Below, piece by piece: positions 37,266 to 46,316 of a DNA stretch of 64,000 bases (its first letter is position 1; every line of letters starts with the position of its first letter). The stretch comes from Micromonospora coxensis (GTDB lineage Bacteria; Actinomycetota; Actinomycetes; Mycobacteriales; Micromonosporaceae): positions 1,364,001 to 1,428,000 of the forward strand of contig NZ_LT607753.1 in the NCBI RefSeq assembly GCF_900090295.1, written 5' to 3'. The notes below the pieces were generated by a model. That model had not been told where the DNA came from and searched no databases. It saw only the letters and a list, made by a program, of their open reading frames with translations. A program made the translations under genes and the position numbers.

Positions 37266-38255
37266 ATGTCCGACACCGTGGTGGTCGGTCTCGACGTCGG
37301 GGGCACGTCCACCCGCGCGGCGGCGCTGACGCTGACCGGGGAACGCCTCGGCAGCGGCCGGGGTGGTGGCGGCAACCCGACCAGCCACGGGGCCGAGCGG
37401 GCCGCCGCCGAACTGCTGACCGCGCTGCGCGGCGCGCTCGCCGGGGTCGATCCCGCCCGGGTACGCGCCGGCACCATCGGCCTGGCCGGAGCGGCGCGGC
37501 TGCTGGCCGACCCGGCCGGGCGGGCCGCCTTCGACCGGGCGTGGGCACAGGCCGGGCTGCGCTGCCCGTACGCGGTGCACGGCGACGCCCTCGTCGCGTA
37601 CGCCTCGGGCACCGCCGCCGCCGACGGCACCGTGCTGATCGCCGGCACCGGTGCGATCGCCGCCCAAGTGCGCGACCTGCGGCTGGACCGGGTCGCCGAT
37701 GGGCACGGCTGGCTGCTCGGCGATGCCGGCTCCGGCTTCTGGCTGGGCCGCGAAGCCGTCCGTCACCTGTTGGCCGACCTCGACCGGGGGTCTGCGCCCG
37801 GCCCGCTCGGCGCGCGGGTGCTCACCGAACTGCTCGGCTCCGCCGAGGTGGCCCCCCGCCCCCGGGACACCGTCGACACCCTGGTCCAGGCGGTGACCCG
37901 GCAGGCCCCGGTCGAACTGGCCCGGCTCGCGCCACTGGTGGTCACCGCGGCGGTCGAGGGTGAGCCGGCGGCGGTGGACCTGATCGGGCAGGCCGCCGCG
38001 CACCTGGCGGAGAGCGCGTCCCGGATCCGGCCCGCCGGGGCGGCCGCGCCGATCGTGCTCGGCGGCGGGCTGCTCACCGGGGACACCCCGCTCGCGGCGG
38101 CGGTCCGCGCCGAGGCGCGGCGGCGGTGGCCGGACGCGCCGGTGCGCACCGCCGGGGACGGGGCCGCCGCGGCCGCCTGGCTCGCCGCCCGGGACCTCCC
38201 CGAGGTCACCGACCCGGCGGCCCTGCACGCCCTCCTGGTTCCCGCGACCGCCTGA
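37266..38255 (+). CDS. N-acetylglucosamine kinase-like protein (BadF/BadG ATPase family)
   Basis: This is a 329-residue cytosolic sugar kinase of the ASKHA fold. The phosphate-1 loop is VGLDVGGTSTRAAAL near the N-terminus. GDALVAY, the phosphate-2 loop IAGTGAIAA, the DAGSGFWLG stretch and the adenosine motif VLGGGLLTG follow. Eukaryotic and actinobacterial N-acetylglucosamine kinases share this layout. It would phosphorylate the aminosugar imported by the flanking Ngc systems. The start could also be the GTG at 37260; GGAGGG lies at 37251-37256. It is divergent from rpiR and presumably shares its control. Confidence 0.83.
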   Translation: MSDTVVVGLDVGGTSTRAAALTLTGERLGSGRGGGGNPTSHGAERAAAELLTALRGALAGVDPARVRAGTIGLAGAARLLADPAGRAAFDRAWAQAGLRCPYAVHGDALVAYASGTAAADGTVLIAGTGAIAAQVRDLRLDRVADGHGWLLGDAGSGFWLGREAVRHLLADLDRGSAPGPLGARVLTELLGSAEVAPRPRDTVDTLVQAVTRQAPVELARLAPLVVTAAVEGEPAAVDLIGQAAAHLAESASRIRPAGAAAPIVLGGGLLTGDTPLAAAVRAEARRRWPDAPVRTAGDGAAAAAWLAARDLPEVTDPAALHALLVPATA

Positions 38256-38275
38256 GCACGCCGACCGCCGCCGGC

Positions 38276-38309
38276 CCGTGCCGTCGCGCGCGGACTCCGG
38301 CCGGCACGG
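38276..38309. terminator. Terminator-like hairpin between the kinase and ngcG copy 2
   Basis: Arms CCGTGCCG and CGGCACGG (8 bases, perfect) enclose an 18-base loop between convergent stops. Confidence 0.5.
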
Positions 38310-38358
38310 AGCGGTCCGCCCGGAGCACCTGATCGTTTCCGGACCAGGTAGCGGTGGG

Positions 38359-39258
38359 TTACTTGAGCTGGCCGGCGGTGAGGCCGGACTGCACCTGCCG
38401 CTGGAAGGCGACGTAGACGGCGAGCACCGGCAGCACCGCGATGCTCAGCCCGGCGAAGAGCCGGGCGTAGTCGCCGGCGTAGCCCTGGCTGACCGAGAGG
38501 GCGAAGAGGCCCTGGGCGAGCACCCACTTCGACTCGTCGCCCTGCATCAGCACCTGCGGCAGCAGGAACTGGTTCCAGTGGCTGAGGAAGTTGAAGATCG
38601 CGACGCTGATCAGTCCCGGACGGGCCATCGGCAGCATCACCCGGAAGAAGAGCCGGAAGTGGCCGCAGCCGTCCACCATCGCCGCCTCCGCCACCGTGGT
38701 CGGCAGGGTGCGGAAGAACGCGGTCAGGAAGAAGACCGTGAACGGCAGCGAGTACGCCGCGTACACCAGGATCAGACCGGTCCAGGTGCCGAAGAGGCCG
38801 GCGTTGCGGACCACGAAGAAGAGCGGCACCAGGGCGAGGAAGACCGGGAACATCAGCCCGCCGACGAACAGGTAGTAGACGAACTGCCGGCCGCGGAACT
38901 CGTACCGGGCGAAGACGTACGCCGCGGTGGCGCCCGCCAGCATGGTGAGCGAGACCGAGCCGGCGACCACGACCAGGCTGTTCAGGAAGTACCGGCCGAT
39001 GTGCGCCCCGGTCCAGGCCCGGGCCCAGTTGTCCCAGCGCAGGGTCTCCGGCAGCCCCCACGGGTCGGCCAGGATCTCGCCGTTGCTCTTGAACGAGCTG
39101 AGGAACATCCACACCAGCGGCAGCACGGTCAGCGCGGCCCAGAGCAGCAGGAAGCCGTGCGAGAGGACGTTGGCCACGCCGAGTTCCCGGCGTACCGGCC
39201 GGTCGGCGGCCCGGGCGGCCGGGGCCGTGACGGCGACGGCGTCGTCCAGAGTGGTCAT
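38359..39258 (-). CDS. ngcG: Aminosugar ABC importer permease, NgcG-like (copy 2)
   Basis: This is a 299-residue MalG-type permease with six helices. The coupling loop is AEAAMVDGCGHFRLFFRVMLPMARPG and the C-terminus ends GLTAGQLK. By eye, long stretches match the copy at 32068, for example IGRYFLNS against VGRYFLNS and the shared FPVFLALVPLFFVV. The ATG overlaps the upstream permease stop by 4 bases (ATGA), so the two are translationally coupled. Confidence 0.83.
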   Translation of the reverse strand: MTTLDDAVAVTAPAARAADRPVRRELGVANVLSHGFLLLWAALTVLPLVWMFLSSFKSNGEILADPWGLPETLRWDNWARAWTGAHIGRYFLNSLVVVAGSVSLTMLAGATAAYVFARYEFRGRQFVYYLFVGGLMFPVFLALVPLFFVVRNAGLFGTWTGLILVYAAYSLPFTVFFLTAFFRTLPTTVAEAAMVDGCGHFRLFFRVMLPMARPGLISVAIFNFLSHWNQFLLPQVLMQGDESKWVLAQGLFALSVSQGYAGDYARLFAGLSIAVLPVLAVYVAFQRQVQSGLTAGQLK

Positions 39259-40163
39259 GAGTACTCGATCCGGTCGCGTCGGCCCAGGCGCAGCGAGAGC
39301 GCCGCCACCGACAGGGTCAGGAAGAACATCACCACGCCGATCGCCGAGGCGTAACCGAACTTGGTCTCGCTGCCGAACGCGGTGTCGTACATCCGCACGC
39401 CGATCACGTCGGTGGAGAAGTTCGGCCCGCCGTTGGTCATCAACTGCACGAGGATGAAGCCGTCGAGGGCGAAGATGGCCAGGTACACCCAGGCGACCTG
39501 GACGGTGTCCCAGAGCAGCGGGAGGGTGACCCGGCGCAGCGTGGTCAGCCGGGACGCCCCGTCGAGCATGACCGCCTCGTAGATCTCCCTCGGCACCGCC
39601 GACATGGCCGCGCCGAACAGGACCACGTAGAAGCCGACGTTGCTCCACACCATCACCGCCAGCACGCACCAGAAGGCGGTGCGCGGGTCGCCGAGCCAGG
39701 TGGGCGAGCCGAGCCCGAGGGCGTGCAACGCGCTGGTGAGCAGGCCCTTGTTGGGGTGGTACACCTCCTTCCACAGCAGCGCGATGATCACCACGGAGAG
39801 CACCTGCGGGAAGAAGTAGACGGTGCGGTAGAGCGCGCTGCCCCGTACGCCGGTGACCCCGGCCCGGCCCCGGCGGCCACCCATGTTGAGCATGGTGGCG
39901 AAGAAGAGCCCGAGCACGATGGTCAGCACCGGCACCAGGGCCAGCAGGATCGCGTTGTTCTTCAGCGCGTTCCAGACGTAGTCGTCGCGCCACAGCGCCC
40001 GGAAGTTCGCCAGCCCGACGGAGTCGGCCTCGGCGGAGTAGCCGAGCCAGTCGGTGGTGGAGATCTGGAACGCCTGCAGGTACGGCGAGACGACGAAGAC
40101 GACGTAGAGCAGCACCGGCGGCACCAGGAAGGTGACGATCAGCGGGTACTTGCCATGTCTCAC
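39255..40163 (-). CDS. ngcF: Aminosugar ABC importer permease, NgcF-like (copy 2)
   Basis: The protein has 302 residues from a GTG preceded by GGGAGGTGG. The N-terminus reads VRHGKYPLIVTFLVPPVLLY, the same pattern as copy 1. Six helices and the coupling loop YEAVMLDGASRLTTLRRVTLPLLWD are present. It should form the translocation pore with the following NgcG-like subunit. Confidence 0.84.
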   Translation of the reverse strand: MRHGKYPLIVTFLVPPVLLYVVFVVSPYLQAFQISTTDWLGYSAEADSVGLANFRALWRDDYVWNALKNNAILLALVPVLTIVLGLFFATMLNMGGRRGRAGVTGVRGSALYRTVYFFPQVLSVVIIALLWKEVYHPNKGLLTSALHALGLGSPTWLGDPRTAFWCVLAVMVWSNVGFYVVLFGAAMSAVPREIYEAVMLDGASRLTTLRRVTLPLLWDTVQVAWVYLAIFALDGFILVQLMTNGGPNFSTDVIGVRMYDTAFGSETKFGYASAIGVVMFFLTLSVAALSLRLGRRDRIEYS

Positions 40164-40225
40164 GATGGGTCCACCTCCCGGCGGTGGCCGGTGGGGACGG
40201 TTGGCCCGCCCCCACCGACCGGTGG

Positions 40226-41641
40226 TCACGCGGTCCGCTTGTACTTCTTGACCGAGTTGTCCTGGGCGATCGAGTCGGCGCCCTTCTGGCACTGGTCGAG
40301 GAACTCGGCGGGACCGATCCGGCCGCTGAAGAACTCGCCGCAGGCCGCGTCGACGAGGTTGCGCTCCAGCTTGCGGTAGTAGTTGTTGTAGACCCAGTTG
40401 AAGCCGTTGGACCCGGACGCCTCCAGCGCCTTGACCACGGTGTTCAGCCCGTACGGCAGGTCGACGCCCTCGGTGGAGCCGGCGACCACGGTGAGGCTGG
40501 AGACCTTGCGGGTGAAGTCCTGCGCGCCCTTCTTCGACAGCATCACCCGGAAGTACTCCAGGCCACCGGCGAGGTTCTTCGCCTTGGCCGGCACCATGAA
40601 CGGCTCGCCGGCGGTGCCCCGGATCGCCTCGAACGGCAGCTTGTCGCCGCTGCCGAGGCTCGGGGTGGGCTGCACGGTCATGTCGAAGCCGGCCGGGGTG
40701 ACGTCCTTCTGCTCGCTCTCCAGCCAGGAGCCGCAGGAGATGAAGGCGGCCTTGCCCTGGCACCAGGCGGTCTGCGACTGCTTGTGGTCCAGGCCGGGCG
40801 AGCCCTCCAGGATGTACTTGTCCTTGACGATCTGGTGCCAGGCGTCGGCGGCGGCCTTCATCGCGTCGGACTTCCAGGCGTTCGGCTCCAGGTTGTCGAT
40901 CGCGGTGGCGACGGACGGCCCGCCGAACTTGATCGCGGTGGCGATCAGCGGCCAGCTCATGTAACGCGGGTGCAGGCCCGCGTACGTCCAGGGGGCGATG
41001 CCGGCGGCCTTGATCTGCTTGCAGAGCGCGATGTGCTCGTCCCAGGTCTTCCCGTACTGCCAGCCGCGCTCGGTGAAGAGCTTGGTGGAGTGCCAGATGC
41101 CGTAGACGGTGTAGGTGTAGTTGAGCACCAGGAACCGGCCGTCGTACGAGCCGACCTCGACCGCGCCGGGCAGCAGGGTGTCCTTGACGGTCTTGCCGGG
41201 GATGTCGAGGCTGGGGGCGGCGAGCAGTTCGCCGAGGTCGGCGACGGCGTTCTGGGAGACCAGGCCGTTGAAGTCGATCTGCCCGGCGCCGGAGTTGTTG
41301 ACCACGTCGGGCGGGGTGCCGTCGACGAAGCGCGGCTGGAGGGTCTTGCTGATCTCCTGGGTGGCGGAGTGCTTGATCTCGGCCTTCGGGTACTTCTCCC
41401 GGTACATGGCCTCGTGCGCCTTGGCGTACTCCTCGCCGAAGCCGCCGTTGAAGATCACCACGTCGAGCGGGGCGTCCTCCTTGACGCCCAGCGGGTTCTG
41501 GGCGCTCTTGGTGCCCTGGTAGGTGCCGCCGGTGTTCTTGTCGCCGCCACCGCCGGTGGCGCAGCCGGCGAGCAGGCCGGCGGCGGGGGTGGCCAGCAGG
41601 CCCGCGGCGGCGGTACGACGCAGGATGTCACGCCTGTTCAT
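40226..41641 (-). CDS. ngcE: Aminosugar-binding lipoprotein, NgcE-like (copy 2)
   Basis: The protein has 471 residues from an ATG after GAGGAGAGC. The signal has Arg3-Arg4, an Ala/Leu core and a lipobox ending at Cys27 (LLAGC). NPLGVKEDAPLDVVIFNGGFG and the PDVVNNSG segment mirror copy 1. The ligand region differs more, for example PWTYAGLHPRYMSW against PYGYAGANAAYYQW. The two receptors may therefore have different ligand ranges, such as monomer against chito-oligosaccharide. It heads its own leftward operon and does not follow the regulator directly. Confidence 0.84.
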   Translation of the reverse strand: MNRRDILRRTAAAGLLATPAAGLLAGCATGGGGDKNTGGTYQGTKSAQNPLGVKEDAPLDVVIFNGGFGEEYAKAHEAMYREKYPKAEIKHSATQEISKTLQPRFVDGTPPDVVNNSGAGQIDFNGLVSQNAVADLGELLAAPSLDIPGKTVKDTLLPGAVEVGSYDGRFLVLNYTYTVYGIWHSTKLFTERGWQYGKTWDEHIALCKQIKAAGIAPWTYAGLHPRYMSWPLIATAIKFGGPSVATAIDNLEPNAWKSDAMKAAADAWHQIVKDKYILEGSPGLDHKQSQTAWCQGKAAFISCGSWLESEQKDVTPAGFDMTVQPTPSLGSGDKLPFEAIRGTAGEPFMVPAKAKNLAGGLEYFRVMLSKKGAQDFTRKVSSLTVVAGSTEGVDLPYGLNTVVKALEASGSNGFNWVYNNYYRKLERNLVDAACGEFFSGRIGPAEFLDQCQKGADSIAQDNSVKKYKRTA

Positions 41642-41716
41642 CAGCTCTCCTCGGTAGGGGGAAGGGCGGAGCACCGGTGCAGGGGTGGTGTCCGCCGCGC
41701 GAGGCACGTTGATTGT

Positions 41717-41742
41717 CTTCAGTTCACGTGGTGTTGCTGAAG
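41717..41742. promoter_or_regulatory. Inverted repeat in the promoter region of ngcE copy 2
   Basis: CTTCAG (41717-41722) and CTGAAG (41737-41742) are separated by 14 bases containing CACGTG, about 76 bases upstream of the ngcE start. CTGAAG also occurs beside the RpiR operator candidate. A regulatory role is only possible. Confidence 0.3.
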
Positions 41743-41819
41743 AATTTCTACGGCAGGAGCGCGTGGACTTCAAGACCCGTGGCCGAACCGTTGTCACCAC
41801 CGGCCACCCCGCGCTGGCA

Positions 41820-41825
41820 TAGCCT
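41820..41825 (+). promoter_or_regulatory. Candidate -10 element of the acyltransferase gene
   Basis: TAGCCT ends 6 bases before the ATG at 41832, with no Shine-Dalgarno, suggesting a leaderless mRNA. Confidence 0.4.
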
Positions 41826-41831
41826 GGGCCC

Positions 41832-43439
41832 ATGCGCCGCCTGGCCCAGCTCGCCGAGCGCACCCCGGCTGGCCGGGAACGCTACGTCGACCTGCTCCGG
41901 GCGGTCGCCATCGCCATGGTCGTCATCGGTCACTGGGCGGTCACCGTCATCGGCGAGGACGCCACCGGCCGGCCCACCGGGCGCTCCGCCCTGCCCGAGC
42001 TGCCGTGGGCGTACCCGCTGACCTGGGCGGCCCAGGTCATGCCGGTCTTCTTCCTGGTGGGCGGGTTCGCCAACGCCGCCTCGCTGACCGCCCGCCGGGC
42101 CCGGGGCGGGGACGCCGCCGGCTGGCTGCTGGACCGGGCCGCCCGGCTGCTGCGCCCCACCACCGCGCTGCTGCTGGTGCTCACCGGCGGCGCCGCGGTG
42201 GCCTCGCTGGCCGGGGCGGACGCCACGCTGGTGCGTACCGTCGTCTGGTTCGCCACCATCCCGCTCTGGTTCCTCGCCGCCTACCTGCTGGTGGTGCCCC
42301 TGACCCCGGCCATGTACGCGCTGCACCGGCGCTTCGGCCTGCTGGTGCCCGTCGCGCTGGCGGTCCTCGTCGCAGCCGGCGACGTCGGGCGGACGCTCGG
42401 CCCGGCGGAGCTGGCCGTGCCGAACTACCTCTTCGGCTGGCTCGCCGTCCACCAGCTCGGCTTCGCCTGGCACGACGCCCGCACCCCGCCCCCGGCCCCT
42501 GCGCACGACGACTCCCCCGGCTCGCGACCCGAGGGACCACGACACGACGTACCCGCGCACGACGGCCCCGGACAGGCCGGCCCGGGACAGGACGGCCCCG
42601 GACAGGACGGATCCCGGCACGACGGCCCCGGACAGGACGGATCCCGGCACGACGTACCCGCGCACGACGGCCCCGGGCACGCGGGACCCGGGCACGACGG
42701 ATCCCGGCACGACGGCCGGCGCGGCCTGCGGTCGCGGCGGTTGCCGATGTCCCGGCGGGCCGGCGGGGTGGCGCTGCTCGGCGGGCTGGCCGCGACGGTG
42801 CTGCTGACCACCGTCGGCCCGTACCCGGTGGCCATGCTCAACGTGCCCGGTGAGCGGCTGGACAACGCCGCCCCGCCCAGCCTGGCCCTGCTCACCCTGA
42901 CCGTCGCCCAGCTCGGGCTGATCCTGCTGCTGCGCGGCCCGGCCGAGCGGTGGTTGCACCGGCCACGCCCGTGGCAGGCGGTGATCGCGGTGAACGCGGT
43001 GGTGCTCACCGTCTTCCTGTGGCACCTGACCGCCGCGATCCTGCTGGTCGGCGCACTCGACGCGGCGGGGCTGCTGCCCACCCCGGCGGCCGGGTCGGCG
43101 GCCTGGCTGGCCTGGCGGCTGCCGTGGGTGCTCCTGCTGACCGTGGTGCTGGCCGTCCTGGTCGCCGTCTTCGGTCCGGTCGAGGCCGGTACCCGCGCCA
43201 CCCGCCCCGGCCGCGGCACGCCGGCCGAGCAGCCCCGGGGAGCCGGGCGGTCGGCGGCCGTGCGGGGCGCGCTGGCCGCCGTCGGTTTCGCCGCCGTGGT
43301 GTACGCCCTGGTGGGCAACGCGCAGACGCCGAGGGCGGCCCCGGAGCCCCTCGGGGTGCCGGTGGCCGCCCTGCTGGCGTACCTGGCCGGGGCGGGTCTG
43401 CTGCGGCTGCTCAGGTCTGCGTGGGGAAGCCGAGGTTGA
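41832..43439 (+). CDS. Acyltransferase 3 family membrane protein with pentapeptide repeat insert
   Basis: This 535-residue multi-pass protein has about ten helices. The N-terminus RYVDLLRAVAIAMVVIGHW holds the catalytic-type His34 of the acyltransferase 3 (OafA-like) family. These enzymes transfer acyl groups across the membrane onto cell-surface carbohydrates or secreted metabolites. Between helices, residues 238-295 are a low-complexity hydrophilic loop of five-residue repeats (HDGPG, QDGSR, HDVPA types) encoded by a 15-base minisatellite. The insert should lie in a loop and not disturb the fold. Its last 29 bases overlap the 3' end of the convergent dehydrogenase gene. Confidence 0.8.
   Translation: MRRLAQLAERTPAGRERYVDLLRAVAIAMVVIGHWAVTVIGEDATGRPTGRSALPELPWAYPLTWAAQVMPVFFLVGGFANAASLTARRARGGDAAGWLLDRAARLLRPTTALLLVLTGGAAVASLAGADATLVRTVVWFATIPLWFLAAYLLVVPLTPAMYALHRRFGLLVPVALAVLVAAGDVGRTLGPAELAVPNYLFGWLAVHQLGFAWHDARTPPPAPAHDDSPGSRPEGPRHDVPAHDGPGQAGPGQDGPGQDGSRHDGPGQDGSRHDVPAHDGPGHAGPGHDGSRHDGRRGLRSRRLPMSRRAGGVALLGGLAATVLLTTVGPYPVAMLNVPGERLDNAAPPSLALLTLTVAQLGLILLLRGPAERWLHRPRPWQAVIAVNAVVLTVFLWHLTAAILLVGALDAAGLLPTPAAGSAAWLAWRLPWVLLLTVVLAVLVAVFGPVEAGTRATRPGRGTPAEQPRGAGRSAAVRGALAAVGFAAVVYALVGNAQTPRAAPEPLGVPVAALLAYLAGAGLLRLLRSAWGSRG
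42543..42716 (+). repeat. In-frame 15-base tandem repeat inside the acyltransferase gene
   Basis: Eleven full 15-base units (42543-42707) are followed by a partial one. Most units read CAC or CAG, GAC, then GGCCCCGGA or GGATCCCGG. They encode H/Q-D-x-x-x pentapeptides. The copies are nearly identical, so unequal exchange or slippage is likely. Confidence 0.85.
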
Positions 43440-44901
43440 CCCCGCCGTGGCGCGGGTCGAGCCAGCGGCTGGTGACCACCTTGCCCCGGGTGAAGAAGCG
43501 CACCCCGTCCTCGCCGTGCGCGTGCAGGTCGCCGAAGAGGGACGCCTTCCACCCGCCGAACGAGTAGTACGCCATCGGCACCGGGATCGGCACGTTGATC
43601 CCGACCATGCCGACCTCCACCTCGTGCTGGTAGCGCCGGGCGGCGCCCCCGTCGTTGGTGAAGATCGCCGTGCCGTTGCCGTACGGGTTGGCGTTGACCA
43701 ACTCGACCGCCTCGTCGTACGAGCCGACCCGCAGGACACTGAGCACCGGGCCGAAGATCTCGTCGGTGTAGATCGACATGTCGGGGGTGACGTGGTCGAA
43801 GAGGGTCGGGCCGAGCCAGTAGCCGCCCGGCTCGCCGTCCGGGGTGACGTCCCGCCCGTCGACCACCGCCACCGCGCCGGCGGCCACCCCCGCCTCGACG
43901 TACCCGCGCACCCGCTCGGCGTGCGCGGCGGTGACCAGCGGACCCATGTCGCAGCCACGCCGGCCGTCGCCGGTGCGCAGCCCGGCCATCCGCACGGCGA
44001 TCCTGGCGACCAGGGCGTCGGCGACCGGCTCGACCGCGACCAGCGCGGAGACCGCCATGCACCGCTCCCCCGCCGAGCCGAAGCCCGCGTTGACCGCCGC
44101 GTCGGCGGCCAGGTCCAGGTCGGCGTCCGGAAGCACCACCATGTGGTTCTTCGCCCCGCCCAGCGCCTGCACCCGCTTGCCGGCCAGCGCGGCGCGCCGG
44201 TGCACGTGCCGGGCGACCGGGGTGGAGCCGACGAACGACACCGCCTTGACGCCGGGGTGGTCGAGCAGCGCGTCGACCGCCTCGGCGTCGCCGTTGACGA
44301 CGTTGAGCACCCCGTCGGGCAGGCCCGCCTCGGCGAACCACTCGGCGAGCAGCAGCGCCGCGCTCGGGTCCTTCTCGCTGGGCTTGAGCACCACCGCGTT
44401 GCCGCAGGCCACCGCGACCGGCACGAACCACAGCGGCACCATCACCGGGAAGTTGAACGGCGAGATCACCGCGACCACGCCGAGCGGCTGGCGGATGCTG
44501 TACGAGTCGACCTCGGTCGAGACGTTCTCGCTGAACCCGCCGCGCAGCGCCGAGGCGATGCCGCAGGCGTACTCGATGACCTCCAGGCCGCGCTGCACCT
44601 CGCCGGCGGCGTCGGCGAGCACCTTGCCGTGCTCGGCGGTGATCACCTCGGCGAGCCGGTCGCGCCGGGCGGCGACCAGCTCGCGGAAGGCGAAGAGCAC
44701 CGCCGTCCGCCGGGCCAGGGAGGCGTCCCGCCAGCCACGCGCGGCCCGCTCGGCGGACTCGACCGCCGCCGCGACGTCCGCGGCGCAGGCCAGCTCCACC
44801 TGACCGGTACGCCGTCCGGTGGCCGGGTCGAAGACGTCGCCGCGCCGCGCCGACGATCCGGAGATCCGCTTGCCGTCGACGAAGTGCCCGATGAGGGTCA
44901 T
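43411..44901 (-). CDS. mmsA: CoA-acylating methylmalonate-semialdehyde dehydrogenase
   Basis: This is a 496-residue aldehyde dehydrogenase. MmsA features are visible: IGHFVDGKRISG at the start, SPFNFPVMVPLWFVPVA around the conserved Asn, LGGAKNHMVVLPDAD, and catalytic Cys281 in GSAGERCMAVS. It oxidises methylmalonate or malonate semialdehyde to propionyl-CoA or acetyl-CoA with NAD and CoA. It is the second gene of an operon with an aminotransferase (4-base ATGA overlap). That fits breakdown of valine, beta-alanine or 3-aminoisobutyrate from pyrimidines. Confidence 0.92.
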   Translation of the reverse strand: MTLIGHFVDGKRISGSSARRGDVFDPATGRRTGQVELACAADVAAAVESAERAARGWRDASLARRTAVLFAFRELVAARRDRLAEVITAEHGKVLADAAGEVQRGLEVIEYACGIASALRGGFSENVSTEVDSYSIRQPLGVVAVISPFNFPVMVPLWFVPVAVACGNAVVLKPSEKDPSAALLLAEWFAEAGLPDGVLNVVNGDAEAVDALLDHPGVKAVSFVGSTPVARHVHRRAALAGKRVQALGGAKNHMVVLPDADLDLAADAAVNAGFGSAGERCMAVSALVAVEPVADALVARIAVRMAGLRTGDGRRGCDMGPLVTAAHAERVRGYVEAGVAAGAVAVVDGRDVTPDGEPGGYWLGPTLFDHVTPDMSIYTDEIFGPVLSVLRVGSYDEAVELVNANPYGNGTAIFTNDGGAARRYQHEVEVGMVGINVPIPVPMAYYSFGGWKASLFGDLHAHGEDGVRFFTRGKVVTSRWLDPRHGGVNLGFPTQT

Positions 44902-46205
44902 GCCCCCACCGCCTGGGCGGCGCAGGAGCGGATCGCGTCGACGAGGACGGCCAGCCCTTCGCGGGCCTCGTCCTCGGTCAGGGTCAGCGGCGGACCCATC
45001 CGCAGCACGTTGCCGTGCAGGCCGCCCTTGCCGACCAGCAGGCCACCGGCCCGGCACGCCTCCAGGACCCGGGTGGCCAGCGCCGGGTCGGGCTCGGCCG
45101 TGCCGGGACGGACGAACTCGACGGCGAGCATCAGGCCCTTGCCGCGCACCTCGGCGACCCGGTCGAGGTCGGCCGTGGCGGCGCGCAGCCCGTCGGCGAG
45201 GATCGCGCCGACCCGGGCCGCGTTGGCCTGCAGGTCGTGGTCGCGCAGGTAGTCCAGCACGGCGTTGCCGGCGGCGGTGGAGACCGGGTTGCCGCCGAAG
45301 GTGCAGAAGCTGATCGCCGGCACCGACTCCAGCACCTCGGCGCGGCCGACGACCCCGGCCAGGGCGAACCCGTTGCCGATGCCCTTGGCGAAGGTGAGCA
45401 GGTCGGGCGTGACCCCGTGCGCCTGGTAGCCCCAGAAGTGCTCGCCGGTCCGGCCCCAGCCGGTCTGCACCTCGTCGGAGATCAGCAGGATGCCGTGCTC
45501 GTCGAGGACCTTCTTCCAGGCGGCGAAGAGCCCGTCCGGCGGGGCGACGAAGCCGCCGACGCCCTGGATCGGCTCGGCGATCAGGCAGGCCACGTCACCG
45601 GCGGTCTGGGTGGCGAGCACCTCGCGCAGGTCCTCCACCGCCGCGTCGATCCGGTCGGCCTCGGGCAGCCGGGCGAGCAGCCCGCGCAGCCGGTCCCCGG
45701 AGTGCAGCCAGGCCACCTGGAGCGGGTTGAGCGCGCTGGCCGACCAGCTCCGGTTGCCGGTGACGCCCATCGTCGCGTACGACCGGCCGTGGTAGCTGTT
45801 GCGCACCGCCAGGATCTGCGACGAGCGGCGGTGGTTGGTGGCGAACAGCAGCGCCGCCTCGTTCGCCTCGGTGCCCGAGTTGGCGAAGAACACCCGGGCG
45901 TCCGGGATGCCGGAGAGCCGGGCGATCCGCTCGGCCAGTTCGACCTGCTGGCGGATCAGGTACAGCGTGGAGCTGTGCACGATGCCGGTGCGGATCTGCC
46001 GCTCGACCGCGTCGCGGATCTCCGCGATGTCGTACCCGATCATCGAGGTCAGCACGCCGCCGAAGAAGTCCAGGTAGGTGCGGCCCTGCGCGTCGGTCAC
46101 CCGTCGGCCCGAACCGGAGACCAGCTCGATCGGCTCGGCGTAGTAGAGCGGCATCCAGGACGGGAGCACGGCCCGGTGTCGGGCCAGCAGGTCGTCGGAG
46201 GTCAT
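44898..46205 (-). CDS. Class III omega-aminotransferase
   Basis: This is a 435-residue PLP enzyme of fold type I, from an ATG with AAGGGTG upstream. It shows FFANSGTEANEAAL (cofactor phosphate binding), NSYHGRSYATMGVTG, LLISDEVQTGWGRTG with the PLP-pyridine Asp, and Lys274 in TFAKGIGNGF forming the Schiff base. Class III enzymes of this type deaminate omega-amino acids such as beta-alanine, 3-aminoisobutyrate or 4-aminobutyrate to semialdehydes. The coupled mmsA product would use that semialdehyde, so beta-alanine/3-aminoisobutyrate:pyruvate or alanine-glyoxylate type activity is likely. Confidence 0.87.
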   Translation of the reverse strand: MTSDDLLARHRAVLPSWMPLYYAEPIELVSGSGRRVTDAQGRTYLDFFGGVLTSMIGYDIAEIRDAVERQIRTGIVHSSTLYLIRQQVELAERIARLSGIPDARVFFANSGTEANEAALLFATNHRRSSQILAVRNSYHGRSYATMGVTGNRSWSASALNPLQVAWLHSGDRLRGLLARLPEADRIDAAVEDLREVLATQTAGDVACLIAEPIQGVGGFVAPPDGLFAAWKKVLDEHGILLISDEVQTGWGRTGEHFWGYQAHGVTPDLLTFAKGIGNGFALAGVVGRAEVLESVPAISFCTFGGNPVSTAAGNAVLDYLRDHDLQANAARVGAILADGLRAATADLDRVAEVRGKGLMLAVEFVRPGTAEPDPALATRVLEACRAGGLLVGKGGLHGNVLRMGPPLTLTEDEAREGLAVLVDAIRSCAAQAVGA

Positions 46206-46316
46206 CGTCGCACCCTTCAGCGGCGGCGGTTTCGCGTTCCCCGCACGCTTCCACCGCCGGGTGGCCGGAACAACTGTCACTGTGTAGCCGACCGGAGGTG
46301 CCGGCCTGACAGCGCG

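Noticed and set aside
42543..42716. CRISPR-like array
   Set aside because: The 15-base units are contiguous without spacers and in frame inside a gene, so this is a coding minisatellite.
43411..43439. Possible annotation error where the acyltransferase and mmsA genes overlap tail to tail
   Set aside because: Both C-termini look natural in their own frames. A 29-base convergent overlap is acceptable in a compact genome.
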